A stretch of 64,000 nucleotides of DNA from Deltaproteobacteria bacterium (GTDB taxonomy: Bacteria > Myxococcota_A > UBA9160 > PR03): positions 62,001 through 126,000 of the forward strand of contig JAPSFT010000013.1 in the NCBI GenBank assembly GCA_035063765.1, in the 5' to 3' direction. The notes beneath the pieces are model-generated. The model did no database searches, was not told where the DNA came from, and saw only the letters and a program-made list of their open reading frames with translations. A program made the position numbers and the translations under genes. Positions 9,338 to 16,711 of this stretch are shown one piece after another (position 1 is the stretch's first letter; each line of letters starts with the position of its first letter).

Positions 9338-9360
9338 CGGCTCGCGGGCTGCGCGAGCCG
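9338..9360 (+). terminator. 9-bp GC-rich hairpin after the acyl-CoA synthetase
   Basis: CGGCTCGCG (9338-9346) pairs perfectly with CGCGAGCCG (9352-9360) around a 5-nt loop. It lies between the acyl-CoA synthetase stop and the next start. There is no T-run, so it may be a weak terminator, an attenuating structure or chance in very GC-rich DNA. Confidence 0.3.
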
Positions 9361-9387
9361 TCGTCCCCGTGGCAGGGGAAGAGGATC

Positions 9388-10626
9388 ATGCCTTCCGACG
9401 CGAACCCCTCCGCGCCGCACGCCCCCTGGATCGCAGACCGGCTCGACGTGCGGGTCGCCCAGGGGCGCGTCGAGTCCGCCCAGCTCGCGGGGCTCGTCGA
9501 GGCGCTGGCGGCGCTCCACGCGGCTGCGGGCTGCACGCCCGTTCCCGCGTCCTCGCTCGCCGAGCGGGGCGCGCTCGCGCGCGCGAGCGTGGCGGAGCTG
9601 GCACCCTCGCTCGGCGCCGCGGCCGGGGCGTGCGAGCGGGCGCTGGAGGCCGCGGTCGAGGCCTCGGGCGCCGCGCTCGCCGCGCGCCGGGACGCCCCCC
9701 GCCGGCTCCACGGGCGGCTCGCCTGCGAGGAGATCCACGTCGATCCCGCCGGCCGCGCCGAGCTCGGAGCGCCCGCGAGGAGCGCGGCCGGCGATCCCTG
9801 CGAGGACGTGGCGACCCTCGCCCTCGAGCTCGCCGCGCGCGGCCGCGCCGATCTCGCTCTCCGGCTCGTCGGCGGCTACGCCGGACGGACCGGCGACTTC
9901 TCGCTCTACCGCGTGCTCGACGCGTACCTCGCCCTCGCCGGGCTCCTGGCGAGCCAGCGCGTCCTCGCTGCCGCCGCCGCGGGCGCTGATCCCGCGCGTG
10001 CCGCGGCAGCGCGCCTGCTCGCGGCGCCGGCCGAGCTCGCAGCCCCGGCGCGGGAGCCCTTCGTGGTCGCGGTCGCGGGCGGGATCGCGAGCGGGAAGAG
10101 CACGCTCGCCGCGCGCATCTCGGCCTCGTGCGGAGCCCCGGTCGCCTCCGCGGACGCCGCGCGCGCCGGGGGCCTCGCGGGCCTCGAGCCGGAGGCGCAG
10201 CAGGCGGCGTACGCCGAGATGCGACAGCGTGCCGCCGAGGTCCTGGCGTCGGGGCGCCCCGTCGTCGTCGACGCCTGCTTCGCGCGCCGCGTGCAGCGCG
10301 ACGCGCTGCGCTCGCTGGCCGGCGAGCGCGGTGCCAAGTTCCTCTTCGTGGAGTGCCGTGCCGACGCCGCGCTCACGCGCCGGCGTCTCGAGGAGCGCGC
10401 GCGCGGGCAGGGTCGCCCGGCGAGGGACTGGCTGGCGCTGCGCGAACGGCTGCTTGCGAGCTGGGAGCCGCTCCGGGAGCTGCCGCGCGAGCAGCATCTC
10501 GTCGTGGACACCTCGCGCGATCCGTCGCTCTGCCTGCCGCGGATCGAGCGCGCCCTCGGCCGCGGCGCGCCGGGGCCGCATCGGGTGCGCCATGATTTCC
10601 CCAAAAGGGCGATCCTTCACGCCTAG
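9388..10626 (+). CDS. Degenerate phosphotransferase-like domain fused to an AAA_33 P-loop kinase domain
   Basis: This is a 412-aa two-part protein. The C-terminal part (about 228-405) is a P-loop kinase-like domain with Walker A GGIASGKST (Lys237) and a lid-like RRRLEERARGQGRPARDW. The N-terminal part resembles the rear half of the COG2187 aminoglycoside-phosphotransferase family that is usually fused to such kinases: HGRLACEEIHV, DPCEDVATLALEL and the end YLALAGLLASQ align with the family's HGDLHxxNI, DxAxDxAFLxMDL and YRALVRAK blocks. The expected catalytic Asp is Arg110 and the N-lobe is shortened, so the first domain is probably inactive. The ATG at 9388 follows GGGGAAGAGG. The longer in-frame start at 9271 would overlap the upstream gene. 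Substrate unknown. Confidence 0.7.
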   Translation: MPSDANPSAPHAPWIADRLDVRVAQGRVESAQLAGLVEALAALHAAAGCTPVPASSLAERGALARASVAELAPSLGAAAGACERALEAAVEASGAALAARRDAPRRLHGRLACEEIHVDPAGRAELGAPARSAAGDPCEDVATLALELAARGRADLALRLVGGYAGRTGDFSLYRVLDAYLALAGLLASQRVLAAAAAGADPARAAAARLLAAPAELAAPAREPFVVAVAGGIASGKSTLAARISASCGAPVASADAARAGGLAGLEPEAQQAAYAEMRQRAAEVLASGRPVVVDACFARRVQRDALRSLAGERGAKFLFVECRADAALTRRRLEERARGQGRPARDWLALRERLLASWEPLRELPREQHLVVDTSRDPSLCLPRIERALGRGAPGPHRVRHDFPKRAILHA

Positions 10627-10700
10627 AAGGAATGGGGAGATCAAGACTCTGTCTTGATCTGGACAAAAGACGATCGAACAGGTAGAGTGCCCATTCCTTC
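10626..10700. repeat. Nested inverted repeats around the peroxiredoxin promoter
   Basis: The outer arms GAAGGAATGGG (10626-10636) and CCCATTCCTTC (10690-10700) are perfectly complementary (11 bp). Inside lies the perfect palindrome AGATCAAGAC-TCT-GTCTTGATCT (10638-10660). The AT content is far above that of the neighbourhood. The left outer arm begins in the last base of the upstream gene's stop codon. Confidence 0.75.
10638..10688 (+). promoter_or_regulatory. Promoter and palindromic operator of the peroxiredoxin operon
   Basis: TGGACA (10660-10665), a 17-nt spacer and TAGAGT (10683-10688) form a good sigma70-type promoter, the best in the window. The perfect 10-bp-arm palindrome 10638-10660 touches the upstream edge of the -35, centred about 46 nt before the likely start of transcription, a classic activator position (OxyR-like) but also compatible with a repressor. 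The 5' leader would be about 75 nt. Confidence 0.6.
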
Positions 10701-10769
10701 CACGTCGCTTCCGTGCGCACTGCGCCGGCGCCGGAAGCACGACCCCAACCGGCGCGAGGAGAACCCGGG

Positions 10770-11294
10770 ATGACCCTGGTCGGCAAGCCCACGCCCGATT
10801 GGACCGCCACCGCCTACCTGAAGGGCCAGGAGAAGCAGGTCTCGAGCAAGGACTACAAGGGCAAGTGGCACGTCCTCTACTGGTACCCGCTCGACTTCAC
10901 CTTCATCTGCCCCACCGAGATCAAGGGCTTCCAGTCCCTGCTCGAGGACTTCTCCGACGACAAGATCGCGGTGATCGGCGTCTCCACCGATTCGTTCTTC
11001 AGTCACAAGGCCTGGTTCGCCGACCGCAAGATCTTCCCGCAGGAGATCACGCACCCGGTGATCGCCGACACCAACCACGCGGTGTCGAAGGCGTTCGGCG
11101 TCCTCAAGGACGACCAGGGCATCGCCTATCGCGCGACGGTGATCGTCGACGACAAGGGCATCGTGCGCTCGGTCGTCGTGAACGACCTCTCCGCCGGCCG
11201 CAGCCCCGCCGAGGCGCTGCGCACGGTGCAGGCCCTCCAGAGCGGCGGGCTGTGCGGCGCCGACTGGAAGAAGGGCGACAGCTTCGCGGCATGA
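10770..11294 (+). CDS. ahpC: Peroxiredoxin, AhpC/typical 2-Cys type
   Basis: This 174-aa cytoplasmic peroxidase reduces hydrogen peroxide and organic or nitrogen peroxides. The peroxidatic Cys47 sits in DFTFICPTEI, and the resolving Cys162 in SGGLCGADW near the C-terminus. Catalytic-site Pro40 and Thr44 are also present. It is slightly shorter than E. coli AhpC (187 aa) and lacks a long C-terminal tail. The ATG at 10770 follows GCGAGGAGAA. Its TGA overlaps the ATG of the thioredoxin-like gene, so its reductant may be encoded by the coupled downstream gene rather than AhpF. A promoter with a palindromic operator lies upstream. Confidence 0.93.
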   Translation: MTLVGKPTPDWTATAYLKGQEKQVSSKDYKGKWHVLYWYPLDFTFICPTEIKGFQSLLEDFSDDKIAVIGVSTDSFFSHKAWFADRKIFPQEITHPVIADTNHAVSKAFGVLKDDQGIAYRATVIVDDKGIVRSVVVNDLSAGRSPAEALRTVQALQSGGLCGADWKKGDSFAA

Positions 11295-11641
11295 GCGAGC
11301 GGCTCGAAGCGATCGACGGATCGAGCTGGGAGGCCTTCGTCGCAGCTCCGGTCGCGGTGCTGATGATCGGCAAGAGCGACTGCCCGGCGTGCGCGAGCTG
11401 GACCGAGGAGCTGCAAGGCCTGCTGGCGGGCGACGAGCGCTGGCGCCACGTGCGCTTCGGCAAGGTGCTGCTGGACAAGCCGGGGCTCGTGTCCTTCAAG
11501 CGCGCGAACCCGTGGCTGGCGGAGCTCGACGAGCTGCCCTTCAACGTGATCTACGTGAACGGGGAGATCGTGAAGCGCTTCGCCGGCTCCGGGGTGGAGC
11601 GGCTCGTCGCGCGGCTCGAGCGGGCAGCGCCACCGGGCTGA
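11291..11641 (+). CDS. Thioredoxin-like protein with CPAC active site
   Basis: This is a 116-aa thioredoxin-fold protein with the redox pair Cys31-Cys34 in KSDCPACASW and a cis-Pro equivalent in DELPFNVIYVNGE. The active-site dipeptide PA differs from the GP of standard thioredoxin. It starts at ATG 11291 inside the ahpC stop (ATGA), so the two are made together; the natural inference is that it recycles the peroxiredoxin. No signal peptide is seen, so it acts in the cytoplasm. Confidence 0.85.
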   Translation: MSERLEAIDGSSWEAFVAAPVAVLMIGKSDCPACASWTEELQGLLAGDERWRHVRFGKVLLDKPGLVSFKRANPWLAELDELPFNVIYVNGEIVKRFAGSGVERLVARLERAAPPG

Positions 11642-11662
11642 GCGGGCGGAACGCGCCGGGGA

Positions 11663-11938
11663 CTAGTGGAGGAGCGGCGGCCGTCCGCCGCTCCGCTGCA
11701 GGGCCCCGGCGCGCGCCTCCTGGCACGCCGACGCCTGCTCGGTCGCGAGCAGGGCGGCCACGATCGCCGTGCGAGCACCCTCGCTGCGGGCGCGCTCGGC
11801 GAGCCGTGCTCCCCAGGCGCGGGTGTGCGCTGCCGCGATCCGGGCCTCGCGCGCGGCGGCGCCGGGATCGGAGGACGGCGCGGGCGGCGCGTTGCGGCGC
11901 CGCAGGAGCCCTGCCAGTCGAGCGCGCATCCGGACCAT
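11663..11938 (-). CDS. Small basic protein of unknown function
   Basis: This is a 91-aa reading frame with no recognisable family. It is Ala/Arg-rich, with a helical middle (AAREARIAAAHTRAWGARLAERARSEG) and a single Cys. It is kept mainly because of its start: the ATG at 11938 is preceded, 7 nt upstream, by a GGGAGG ribosome-binding site, which is strong for this window. The opposite strand also has open frames, and the region could be non-coding. It ends 21 nt from the thioredoxin-like gene (convergent). Confidence 0.42.
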   Translation of the reverse strand: MVRMRARLAGLLRRRNAPPAPSSDPGAAAREARIAAAHTRAWGARLAERARSEGARTAIVAALLATEQASACQEARAGALQRSGGRPPLLH

Positions 11939-12068
11939 CGCCGATCCTCCCACCCGCACGGATCGGGCGGATCGGCCCGGGGCTTGAATCCCGGCGCGGC
12001 GGGATCCCGCCGCGCCTCCCCGGCGTGCGACCCCGGTCCTGCCGGCGCGCCGCCCGCTGCGGCGCGCC

Positions 12069-12935
12069 CTACGCAGCGTCGCGCGCCGGCCGCACGCGCT
12101 CGGGATGCCCCGACCAGGTCCAGGCGAAGCTCTCACGGGACACGCCGAGCAGCGCGCCATCGAGGGCGCGCGGGTGCACCCAGAAGTTGTCGGGCTCGCG
12201 ATCGCCGCGCGGGCCCGTGTAGGCACCGGGCTCGCACTCGAGCAGGCGCGCCCGGGCAGCAGCCGCGTTGCGCGCCTCGGCGTAGAACATGTAGAAGCTG
12301 GGGCCCTGGCGCGCGAAGAATCGCCCCATCGGCCGCTTCGCGTCGAAGGGCGTCACCGTCTCGATCCGGTCGAGGCGGCCGGGCCGGAGCATCGTGAGCG
12401 TGCCCTCGTAGCCGAACTCCGGGGAGCGGATCGGCACGAAGCCGCCCGGGTCGAGGTCGAAGACCTTCGCGAGGCGCGCGGCGGCGCGCGCGTGCCCGCG
12501 CATCAGGTGGGTCACCTCGTAGACGCGCGCGAGGAGCCCGGCGGGCGGGCGCGGCTCGTCGCGGGTCAGCACCACGCGCAGCGCCGGCACGCCGATCCAC
12601 TCGCCGCGCAGGTGGATCTGGCCGTTGTCGATCACGTGGTGGATGGCGCGGCCCTCGAGCGAGGCCGCTGCCGCCGCCGGGTCCTCGACCGCGAAGCCCA
12701 CCGCGAACACCGCGCTGCGGACCCGGGCCTGGTGCTGGGCCACCGCGCCGACACCGTCGGCCTCGAGCAGCTCGAGCTCGCTCTCGCCCACCCGCAGCAC
12801 CGTGCGCGTGGCCGCCAGGAAGGCGACCCGGTCCTCCCGTACGACCTCGGCGTCGAAGAGCCGGCGCCAGCGTGCGGCGGCGGCGGCGCGGTCGAGGGCG
12901 ACGAGCTGGACACGATCGACGCGGATCGGCTGCAT
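12069..12935 (-). CDS. VOC (glyoxalase/dioxygenase fold) family protein
   Basis: This is a 288-aa protein that reads as two tandem VOC modules: the first begins VDRVQLVALDRAAAAARW and the second begins ARVYEVTHLMRGHARAAA. The beta-alpha-beta pattern typical of the vicinal-oxygen-chelate fold is visible, but metal ligands cannot be assigned confidently. Members include dioxygenases, isomerases and binding proteins, so the function is open. The ATG at 12935 has no ribosome-binding site; TAGGGT ends 9 nt upstream, consistent with a leaderless transcript. Divergent from the acyl-CoA dehydrogenase. Confidence 0.62.
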   Translation of the reverse strand: MQPIRVDRVQLVALDRAAAAARWRRLFDAEVVREDRVAFLAATRTVLRVGESELELLEADGVGAVAQHQARVRSAVFAVGFAVEDPAAAAASLEGRAIHHVIDNGQIHLRGEWIGVPALRVVLTRDEPRPPAGLLARVYEVTHLMRGHARAAARLAKVFDLDPGGFVPIRSPEFGYEGTLTMLRPGRLDRIETVTPFDAKRPMGRFFARQGPSFYMFYAEARNAAAARARLLECEPGAYTGPRGDREPDNFWVHPRALDGALLGVSRESFAWTWSGHPERVRPARDAA

Positions 12936-12950
12936 GCGCCCGGCACCCTA
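12936..12950 (-). promoter_or_regulatory. Putative leaderless -10 box of the VOC gene
   Basis: TAGGGT on the minus strand (12950-12945) is followed by 9 nt without a Shine-Dalgarno sequence and then ATG. Confidence 0.42.
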
Positions 12951-13005
12951 GCAGATGCCCTCGCGGCTGCGGGCGTCCCGCACGCCGGAGCGGGGGCCGT
13001 TCCGC

Positions 13006-13011
13006 TAGCCT
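13006..13011 (+). promoter_or_regulatory. Putative -10 box of the acyl-CoA dehydrogenase gene
   Basis: GC-TAGCCT lies 32 nt upstream of the ATG at 13044, with AGGAGG in between. It is the same gcTAnnnT form as at the other sites. Confidence 0.35.
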
Positions 13012-13043
13012 GCGTTCCGCGGACCCCGGCAGGAGGACTCCCC

Positions 13044-14192
13044 ATGCGGCGCGAAGTCTTCAGCGAGGAGCACGAGCTCTTCCGCGAGCAGTTCCGGCGC
13101 TTCGCCCAGAAGGAGATCGAGCCGAAGATCGCGGGCTGGAACGCGGCCGGCATGCCCGATCGCGAGACCTGGCGGCGGATGGGCGCCGAGGGCTTCCTCG
13201 GCTGCAACCAGCCCGAGGCCTACGGCGGAGCGGGCGGGGACTTCCTCTACGACGCGATCATCATGGAGGAGCTCGCGTGGCTGCGCGCCCACGCGCTGAT
13301 GTTCTCGCTCCATGCCGACATCTGCGTGCCCTACCTGCGCGACTTCGGGAGCGCCGAGCAGAAGCGGCGCTGGCTGCCGGGCTGCATCACGGGCGAGGTG
13401 CTGATGGCGGTGGCGATGACCGAGCCCGGCACCGGCTCGGACCTCGCGAACGTCCAGACCCGCGCGATTCGCGACGGCGACGCCTACGTGCTCGACGGCT
13501 CGAAGACCTTCATCTCGCACGGGCAGATCGGCGACCTCTTCGTGGTGGTGGCGAAGACCGACCCCGACGCCCAACCGGCGCGCCGCGGGATCTCGCTGCT
13601 GCTCGTCGAGGCCGGCACGCCCGGCTTCACGAAGGGCCGCAAGCTCGACAAGCTGGGCCTCCCGGGCCAGGACACGAGCGAGCTGTTCTTCGAGCGCTGC
13701 CGCGTCCCGGCCTCGAACCTGCTCGGGGAGGAAGGGCAGGGCTTCCGGATGCTGATGCAGGCGCTCCAGCAGGAGCGGCTCAGCATCGCGGTCTCTTCGA
13801 TGGCCTCGTGCCGGCGCGCGCTCGCCGACACCCTCGACTACGTGAAGCAGCGCCAGGCCTTCGGCCAGCCGCTGGCCGCATTCCAGAACACCCAGTTCAA
13901 GCTGGCGGAGCTCGCGACGGAGACGGAGATCGGCACCGCCTTCGTCGACCGCCTGCTGGCCGCGCACGTGCGTGGTGACGACGTCGTCACCGAGGTCAGC
14001 ATGGCCAAGTGGTGGACCACCGACCTCCAGAAGCGGCTCGCCGCCGAGTGCCTCCAGCTCCACGGCGGCTACGGCTTCATGCGCGAGGTCCCGATCTCGC
14101 AGGACTACGCCGACGCCGCCGTGCAGTCGATCTACGCCGGCACCAACGAGATCATGAAGCGCATCATCGCGGGGCGGCTGGGGCTCGGCTGA
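13044..14192 (+). CDS. Acyl-CoA dehydrogenase, long-chain (LCAD) type
   Basis: This 382-aa FAD enzyme catalyses the first oxidation of beta-oxidation, passing electrons to ETF. FAD and substrate motifs are AMTEPGTGSDLANVQT and DGSKTFISHGQIGD. The position that carries the catalytic Glu in short/medium-chain enzymes (YEGT) is Ala here (IYAGTNEIMK), but Glu244 in ALQQERLSIA lies exactly where LCAD and isovaleryl-CoA dehydrogenase keep their base. It should therefore be active with long or branched substrates. The ATG at 13044 follows AGGAGG. No ETF gene is nearby. Confidence 0.9.
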   Translation: MRREVFSEEHELFREQFRRFAQKEIEPKIAGWNAAGMPDRETWRRMGAEGFLGCNQPEAYGGAGGDFLYDAIIMEELAWLRAHALMFSLHADICVPYLRDFGSAEQKRRWLPGCITGEVLMAVAMTEPGTGSDLANVQTRAIRDGDAYVLDGSKTFISHGQIGDLFVVVAKTDPDAQPARRGISLLLVEAGTPGFTKGRKLDKLGLPGQDTSELFFERCRVPASNLLGEEGQGFRMLMQALQQERLSIAVSSMASCRRALADTLDYVKQRQAFGQPLAAFQNTQFKLAELATETEIGTAFVDRLLAAHVRGDDVVTEVSMAKWWTTDLQKRLAAECLQLHGGYGFMREVPISQDYADAAVQSIYAGTNEIMKRIIAGRLGLG

Positions 14193-14198
14193 GCCGGG

Positions 14199-14753
14199 CT
14201 AGTCGCGTTTCTCGGCCGGCATCTCGACCCGCTTGCCCCGCAGCGTCGTCTTGGTGGGCACGTACTCCTCGCCCTCCTCGCCGCGGTTGCTGAGCTCGAT
14301 CGCGAGCGAGCCGTCGCTCTCGAAGCGCGCCGTCCAGTCCGAGACGAGCCGTGGCCCGACCACGCGCGGGATGAAGGCGAAATCGGTGTCGACGCCCGGC
14401 ACGGTCTGGATCACGAGCTGGGTGTGCGCCGTGCCGACGAGCCGCCCGCCCCGGAGCTCACCGTCGCCGTTTCCGATCACGTCGGTGTGGACGGGCCCGC
14501 CGAGGGTCGGGTACTGCGTGTTCAGCTCCGCCGCCGCGATCCACTGGCCGCCCCTGCGCGTCAGGACGACGTGGCCCTCGATGCGTCGGGTGTCGCCGCT
14601 CTTCTGGTCGACCGTGAGGCCGGTCACCCGATAGGTGCCCGACCACGGGTCCTCCACGGGCGGGACGGCCTCCTGCGCGAGGGCCTCCGCGGGCAGGAGC
14701 AGCGCACCGGCGAGCAGCCCGGCACGGCCGAGGGCGATGCAGCGCGGGACCAT
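14199..14753 (-). CDS. Secreted protein of unknown function
   Basis: This is a 184-aa protein with a clear signal peptide (hydrophobic core LGRAGLLAGALLLP, likely cleavage near ALAQ). The mature part is rich in beta-strand-like segments: WSGTYRVTGLTVDQKSGDTR, IEGHVVLTRRGGQW and LRGGRLVGTAHTQLVIQT. This suggests a small beta-barrel or lipocalin-like fold, but no family is recognised. The ATG at 14753 follows GGAAGGAGG, and TAGGCT lies 29 nt upstream. It is convergent with the acyl-CoA dehydrogenase, 6 nt apart. Confidence 0.7.
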   Translation of the reverse strand: MVPRCIALGRAGLLAGALLLPAEALAQEAVPPVEDPWSGTYRVTGLTVDQKSGDTRRIEGHVVLTRRGGQWIAAAELNTQYPTLGGPVHTDVIGNGDGELRGGRLVGTAHTQLVIQTVPGVDTDFAFIPRVVGPRLVSDWTARFESDGSLAIELSNRGEEGEEYVPTKTTLRGKRVEMPAEKRD

Positions 14754-14782
14754 GACGGCCTCCTTCCGGCATCGACCCCCCG

Positions 14783-14788
14783 AGCCTA
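14783..14788 (-). promoter_or_regulatory. Putative -10 box of the secreted protein gene
   Basis: TAGGCT on the minus strand, 29 nt from the ATG at 14753, with GGAGG between box and start. Confidence 0.33.
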
Positions 14789-14834
14789 CCCCCGCGCTGC
14801 CGGGAAGGAAACCGGAAACCCGGAGGGGCCGCTC

Positions 14835-14840
14835 TATGCT
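14835..14840 (+). promoter_or_regulatory. Putative -10 box of the isoprenylcysteine-methyltransferase-like gene
   Basis: CTC-TATGCT lies 27 nt upstream of the ATG at 14868; CGGAGGG precedes the start. Confidence 0.33.
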
Positions 14841-14867
14841 GGAGGTTTCCGCTCGGAGGGCGACGCC

Positions 14868-15347
14868 ATGAGGGAACGACGAGATGCCGCCGCGGTCCGG
14901 ATCTTCCCCCCCGCGGTGCCCTTGCTCGCGATCCTCCTAGGCGTCGCCTTGGACCGGCTCTGGCCCCTCGACCTCGGCTCCGTGCTGCCGGCGCCTGCGT
15001 GCTACTGGATCGGCGGTGGGATCGTGGTGGGGGCGGTCGCCGGCCTGGGCGCCTGGTCGGTGTCGCTCTTCCGCCGCGGCGGACAGAGCGAGAACCCGTG
15101 GAGGCCCACGACCGAGATCGTCGAGCGGGGCCCCTTCCGCCTCACCCGGAACCCCATGTACCTGCAGATGGTCCTGGTCTGCGCCGGCTTCGCGATCCTG
15201 CTCGCGAACGGGTGGATCCTGCTGCTCGTTCCGCTTGTCGCCTGGCTGCTCCAGCGCCTCGCGATCCTCCCGGAGGAGGCCTACCTCGAAGCCAAGTTCG
15301 GCGAGGCCTACCTTGGCTACAAGCGTCGCGTCCGGCGCTGGCTGTGA
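14868..15347 (+). CDS. Isoprenylcysteine carboxyl methyltransferase family membrane protein
   Basis: This is a 159-aa integral membrane protein with four to five hydrophobic segments and the family's C-terminal signature: GPFRLTRNPMYLQM, then RLAILPEEAYLEAKFGEAYL and YKRRVRRWL. The eukaryotic enzymes methylate prenylated cysteines with S-adenosylmethionine; the bacterial homologues are mostly of unknown substrate. The ATG at 14868 follows GGAGGG. It leads a plus-strand series (HAD phosphatase, GFA protein, CSLREA protein, ExbD-like protein), with gaps of about 90-160 nt before the next two. Confidence 0.8.
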   Translation: MRERRDAAAVRIFPPAVPLLAILLGVALDRLWPLDLGSVLPAPACYWIGGGIVVGAVAGLGAWSVSLFRRGGQSENPWRPTTEIVERGPFRLTRNPMYLQMVLVCAGFAILLANGWILLLVPLVAWLLQRLAILPEEAYLEAKFGEAYLGYKRRVRRWL

Positions 15348-15434
15348 GAGGAGCCCCGGAGGTGCCGCTCGCACTCTACGCCCACCCTCCGCTCCCTGTT
15401 CCCGCCCGGCGCGCCCGACCGTGACTGAGGCGCC

Positions 15435-16130
15435 ATGGAGGACTCCGCGGGAGGGATCGCGGTCTCAGCGCCCGCGCCGGTCGCGCTCTTCGACTTCGAT
15501 CACACGCTGATCCGGCACGACTCGTTCGCGGCGTTCGCGCGGCGGCTCCTGCAGCGCGACTGGTGGCGGATCGCCGCTGCGCTCGGGCTCTCGCCGGTGC
15601 TCGCGCCGCTCGTGCCGCTGCGCCGCACGCGCGGCATCCCCGCCCTGACCCTGGTCTGGCTCGCGACGCTCGGTCTCGACGGCGAGCGCCTCACCCGCAA
15701 GCTGCGCCAGCACGTGACGCACCTCGCACGCGACCCCGGGGCGCTCGCGCACCGCGAGGGCCTCGCGCGGCTGCGCGAGCACCAGCGCGCCGGGCACCGC
15801 GTCGTGATCGCGACCGGCGCCCTGGAGGAGCTGGCGCGCGCGATCTGCGAAGCGCTCGGTCTCGAGGACCTCGCGATCGTCGGCTCGAGCTGGCGTCCCT
15901 GGGGCGGCGGCATGACCGCCCGCGAGCACTGCTTCGGCGAGCGCAAGGTGACGATGCTGCGCGCCCGCGGCTTCCCGCCGCCCTGGCGCTGGGTCTACAC
16001 CGACAGCGCGGCGGACCTCCCGCTGCTGCGGCACGCCGGCGAGGGCTTCCTCGTGAAACCCACCCGCTGGACCCTGGCGCAGGCGGCCCGCGAGCTGGAG
16101 CACCCGCCGGGCGTGCTGCGCTGGCGGTGA
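15435..16130 (+). CDS. HAD superfamily (subfamily IB) phosphatase
   Basis: This is a 231-aa phosphohydrolase of the phosphoserine-phosphatase-like IB group. Motif I is LFDFDHTLIRHDS (nucleophile Asp20, acid Asp22), motif II is VVIATGALEE, the lysine of motif III is in FGERKVTMLRA and motif IV is YTDSAADLPLL. The helical cap between residues about 30 and 110 is typical of IB enzymes that act on phosphoserine, lysophosphatidic acid or similar small phosphates. The substrate cannot be read from sequence. The ATG at 15435 lacks a strong ribosome-binding site. Confidence 0.83.
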   Translation: MEDSAGGIAVSAPAPVALFDFDHTLIRHDSFAAFARRLLQRDWWRIAAALGLSPVLAPLVPLRRTRGIPALTLVWLATLGLDGERLTRKLRQHVTHLARDPGALAHREGLARLREHQRAGHRVVIATGALEELARAICEALGLEDLAIVGSSWRPWGGGMTAREHCFGERKVTMLRARGFPPPWRWVYTDSAADLPLLRHAGEGFLVKPTRWTLAQAARELEHPPGVLRWR

Positions 16131-16289
16131 CGCTTCGCCGCGTGCCCGTCGCCAGGCCCGCCGGCGCTCCCCGGGACCCGGGGTTCGAGGCGATCGGGTG
16201 GCTCGGGCGCTTGACGCCATCGCCGGGAACGCGAGAGTCAGGGAGCCGCGACCGCCGGCGCCCGGCTCTCGCGCGACGAGGAGGGATCC

Positions 16290-16697
16290 ATGGCCTTCGA
16301 GGGTGGCTGCTACTGCAAGGCACTGCGCTTCGAGGCTGGCGGCGCACCGCTCTTCAAGGGCCAGTGCCACTGCCGGGAGTGCCAGTACTTCTCGGGCGGA
16401 CACCCGAACGCGGTGATCGGCCTGCCCGCAGCGACCTTCCGGTACACGAAGGGGGTGCCCAAGGCCTTCACCCGCAAGGACCTCCCGAATCCCGTCACGC
16501 GCGAGTTCTGCGGCGAGTGCGGCACCCAGATCCTGGGACGGGCGCCGAGCGTGCCCGGCGCCGTGCTGCTGAAGGTCGGCACGCTCGACGACCCGGGCGT
16601 CTACGGCGCGCCCCAGATGGTCATCTACACGATCGACAAGCAGAGCTTCCACCACGTGCCCGAGGGCGTCGCGACCTTCGAGCGCGCCCCGGGCTGA
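16290..16697 (+). CDS. GFA/CENP-V family zinc protein
   Basis: This is a 135-aa protein with the complete zinc-binding set of the Gfa (glutathione-dependent formaldehyde-activating) family: GGCYCKALRFEA, QCHCRECQYFSG and REFCGECGTQI. Despite the historic name, most members have no proven formaldehyde role. GAGGAGGG sits 7 nt before the ATG at 16290. It is followed by the CSLREA protein gene after 14 nt. Confidence 0.88.
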   Translation: MAFEGGCYCKALRFEAGGAPLFKGQCHCRECQYFSGGHPNAVIGLPAATFRYTKGVPKAFTRKDLPNPVTREFCGECGTQILGRAPSVPGAVLLKVGTLDDPGVYGAPQMVIYTIDKQSFHHVPEGVATFERAPG

Positions 16698-16711
16698 GCG
16701 TGGCGCTCGGG

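Noticed and set aside
9271-10626. Start of the kinase-like fusion at 9271
   Set aside because: It overlaps the end of the acyl-CoA synthetase gene and lacks a ribosome-binding site; ATG 9388 has GGGGAAGAGG.
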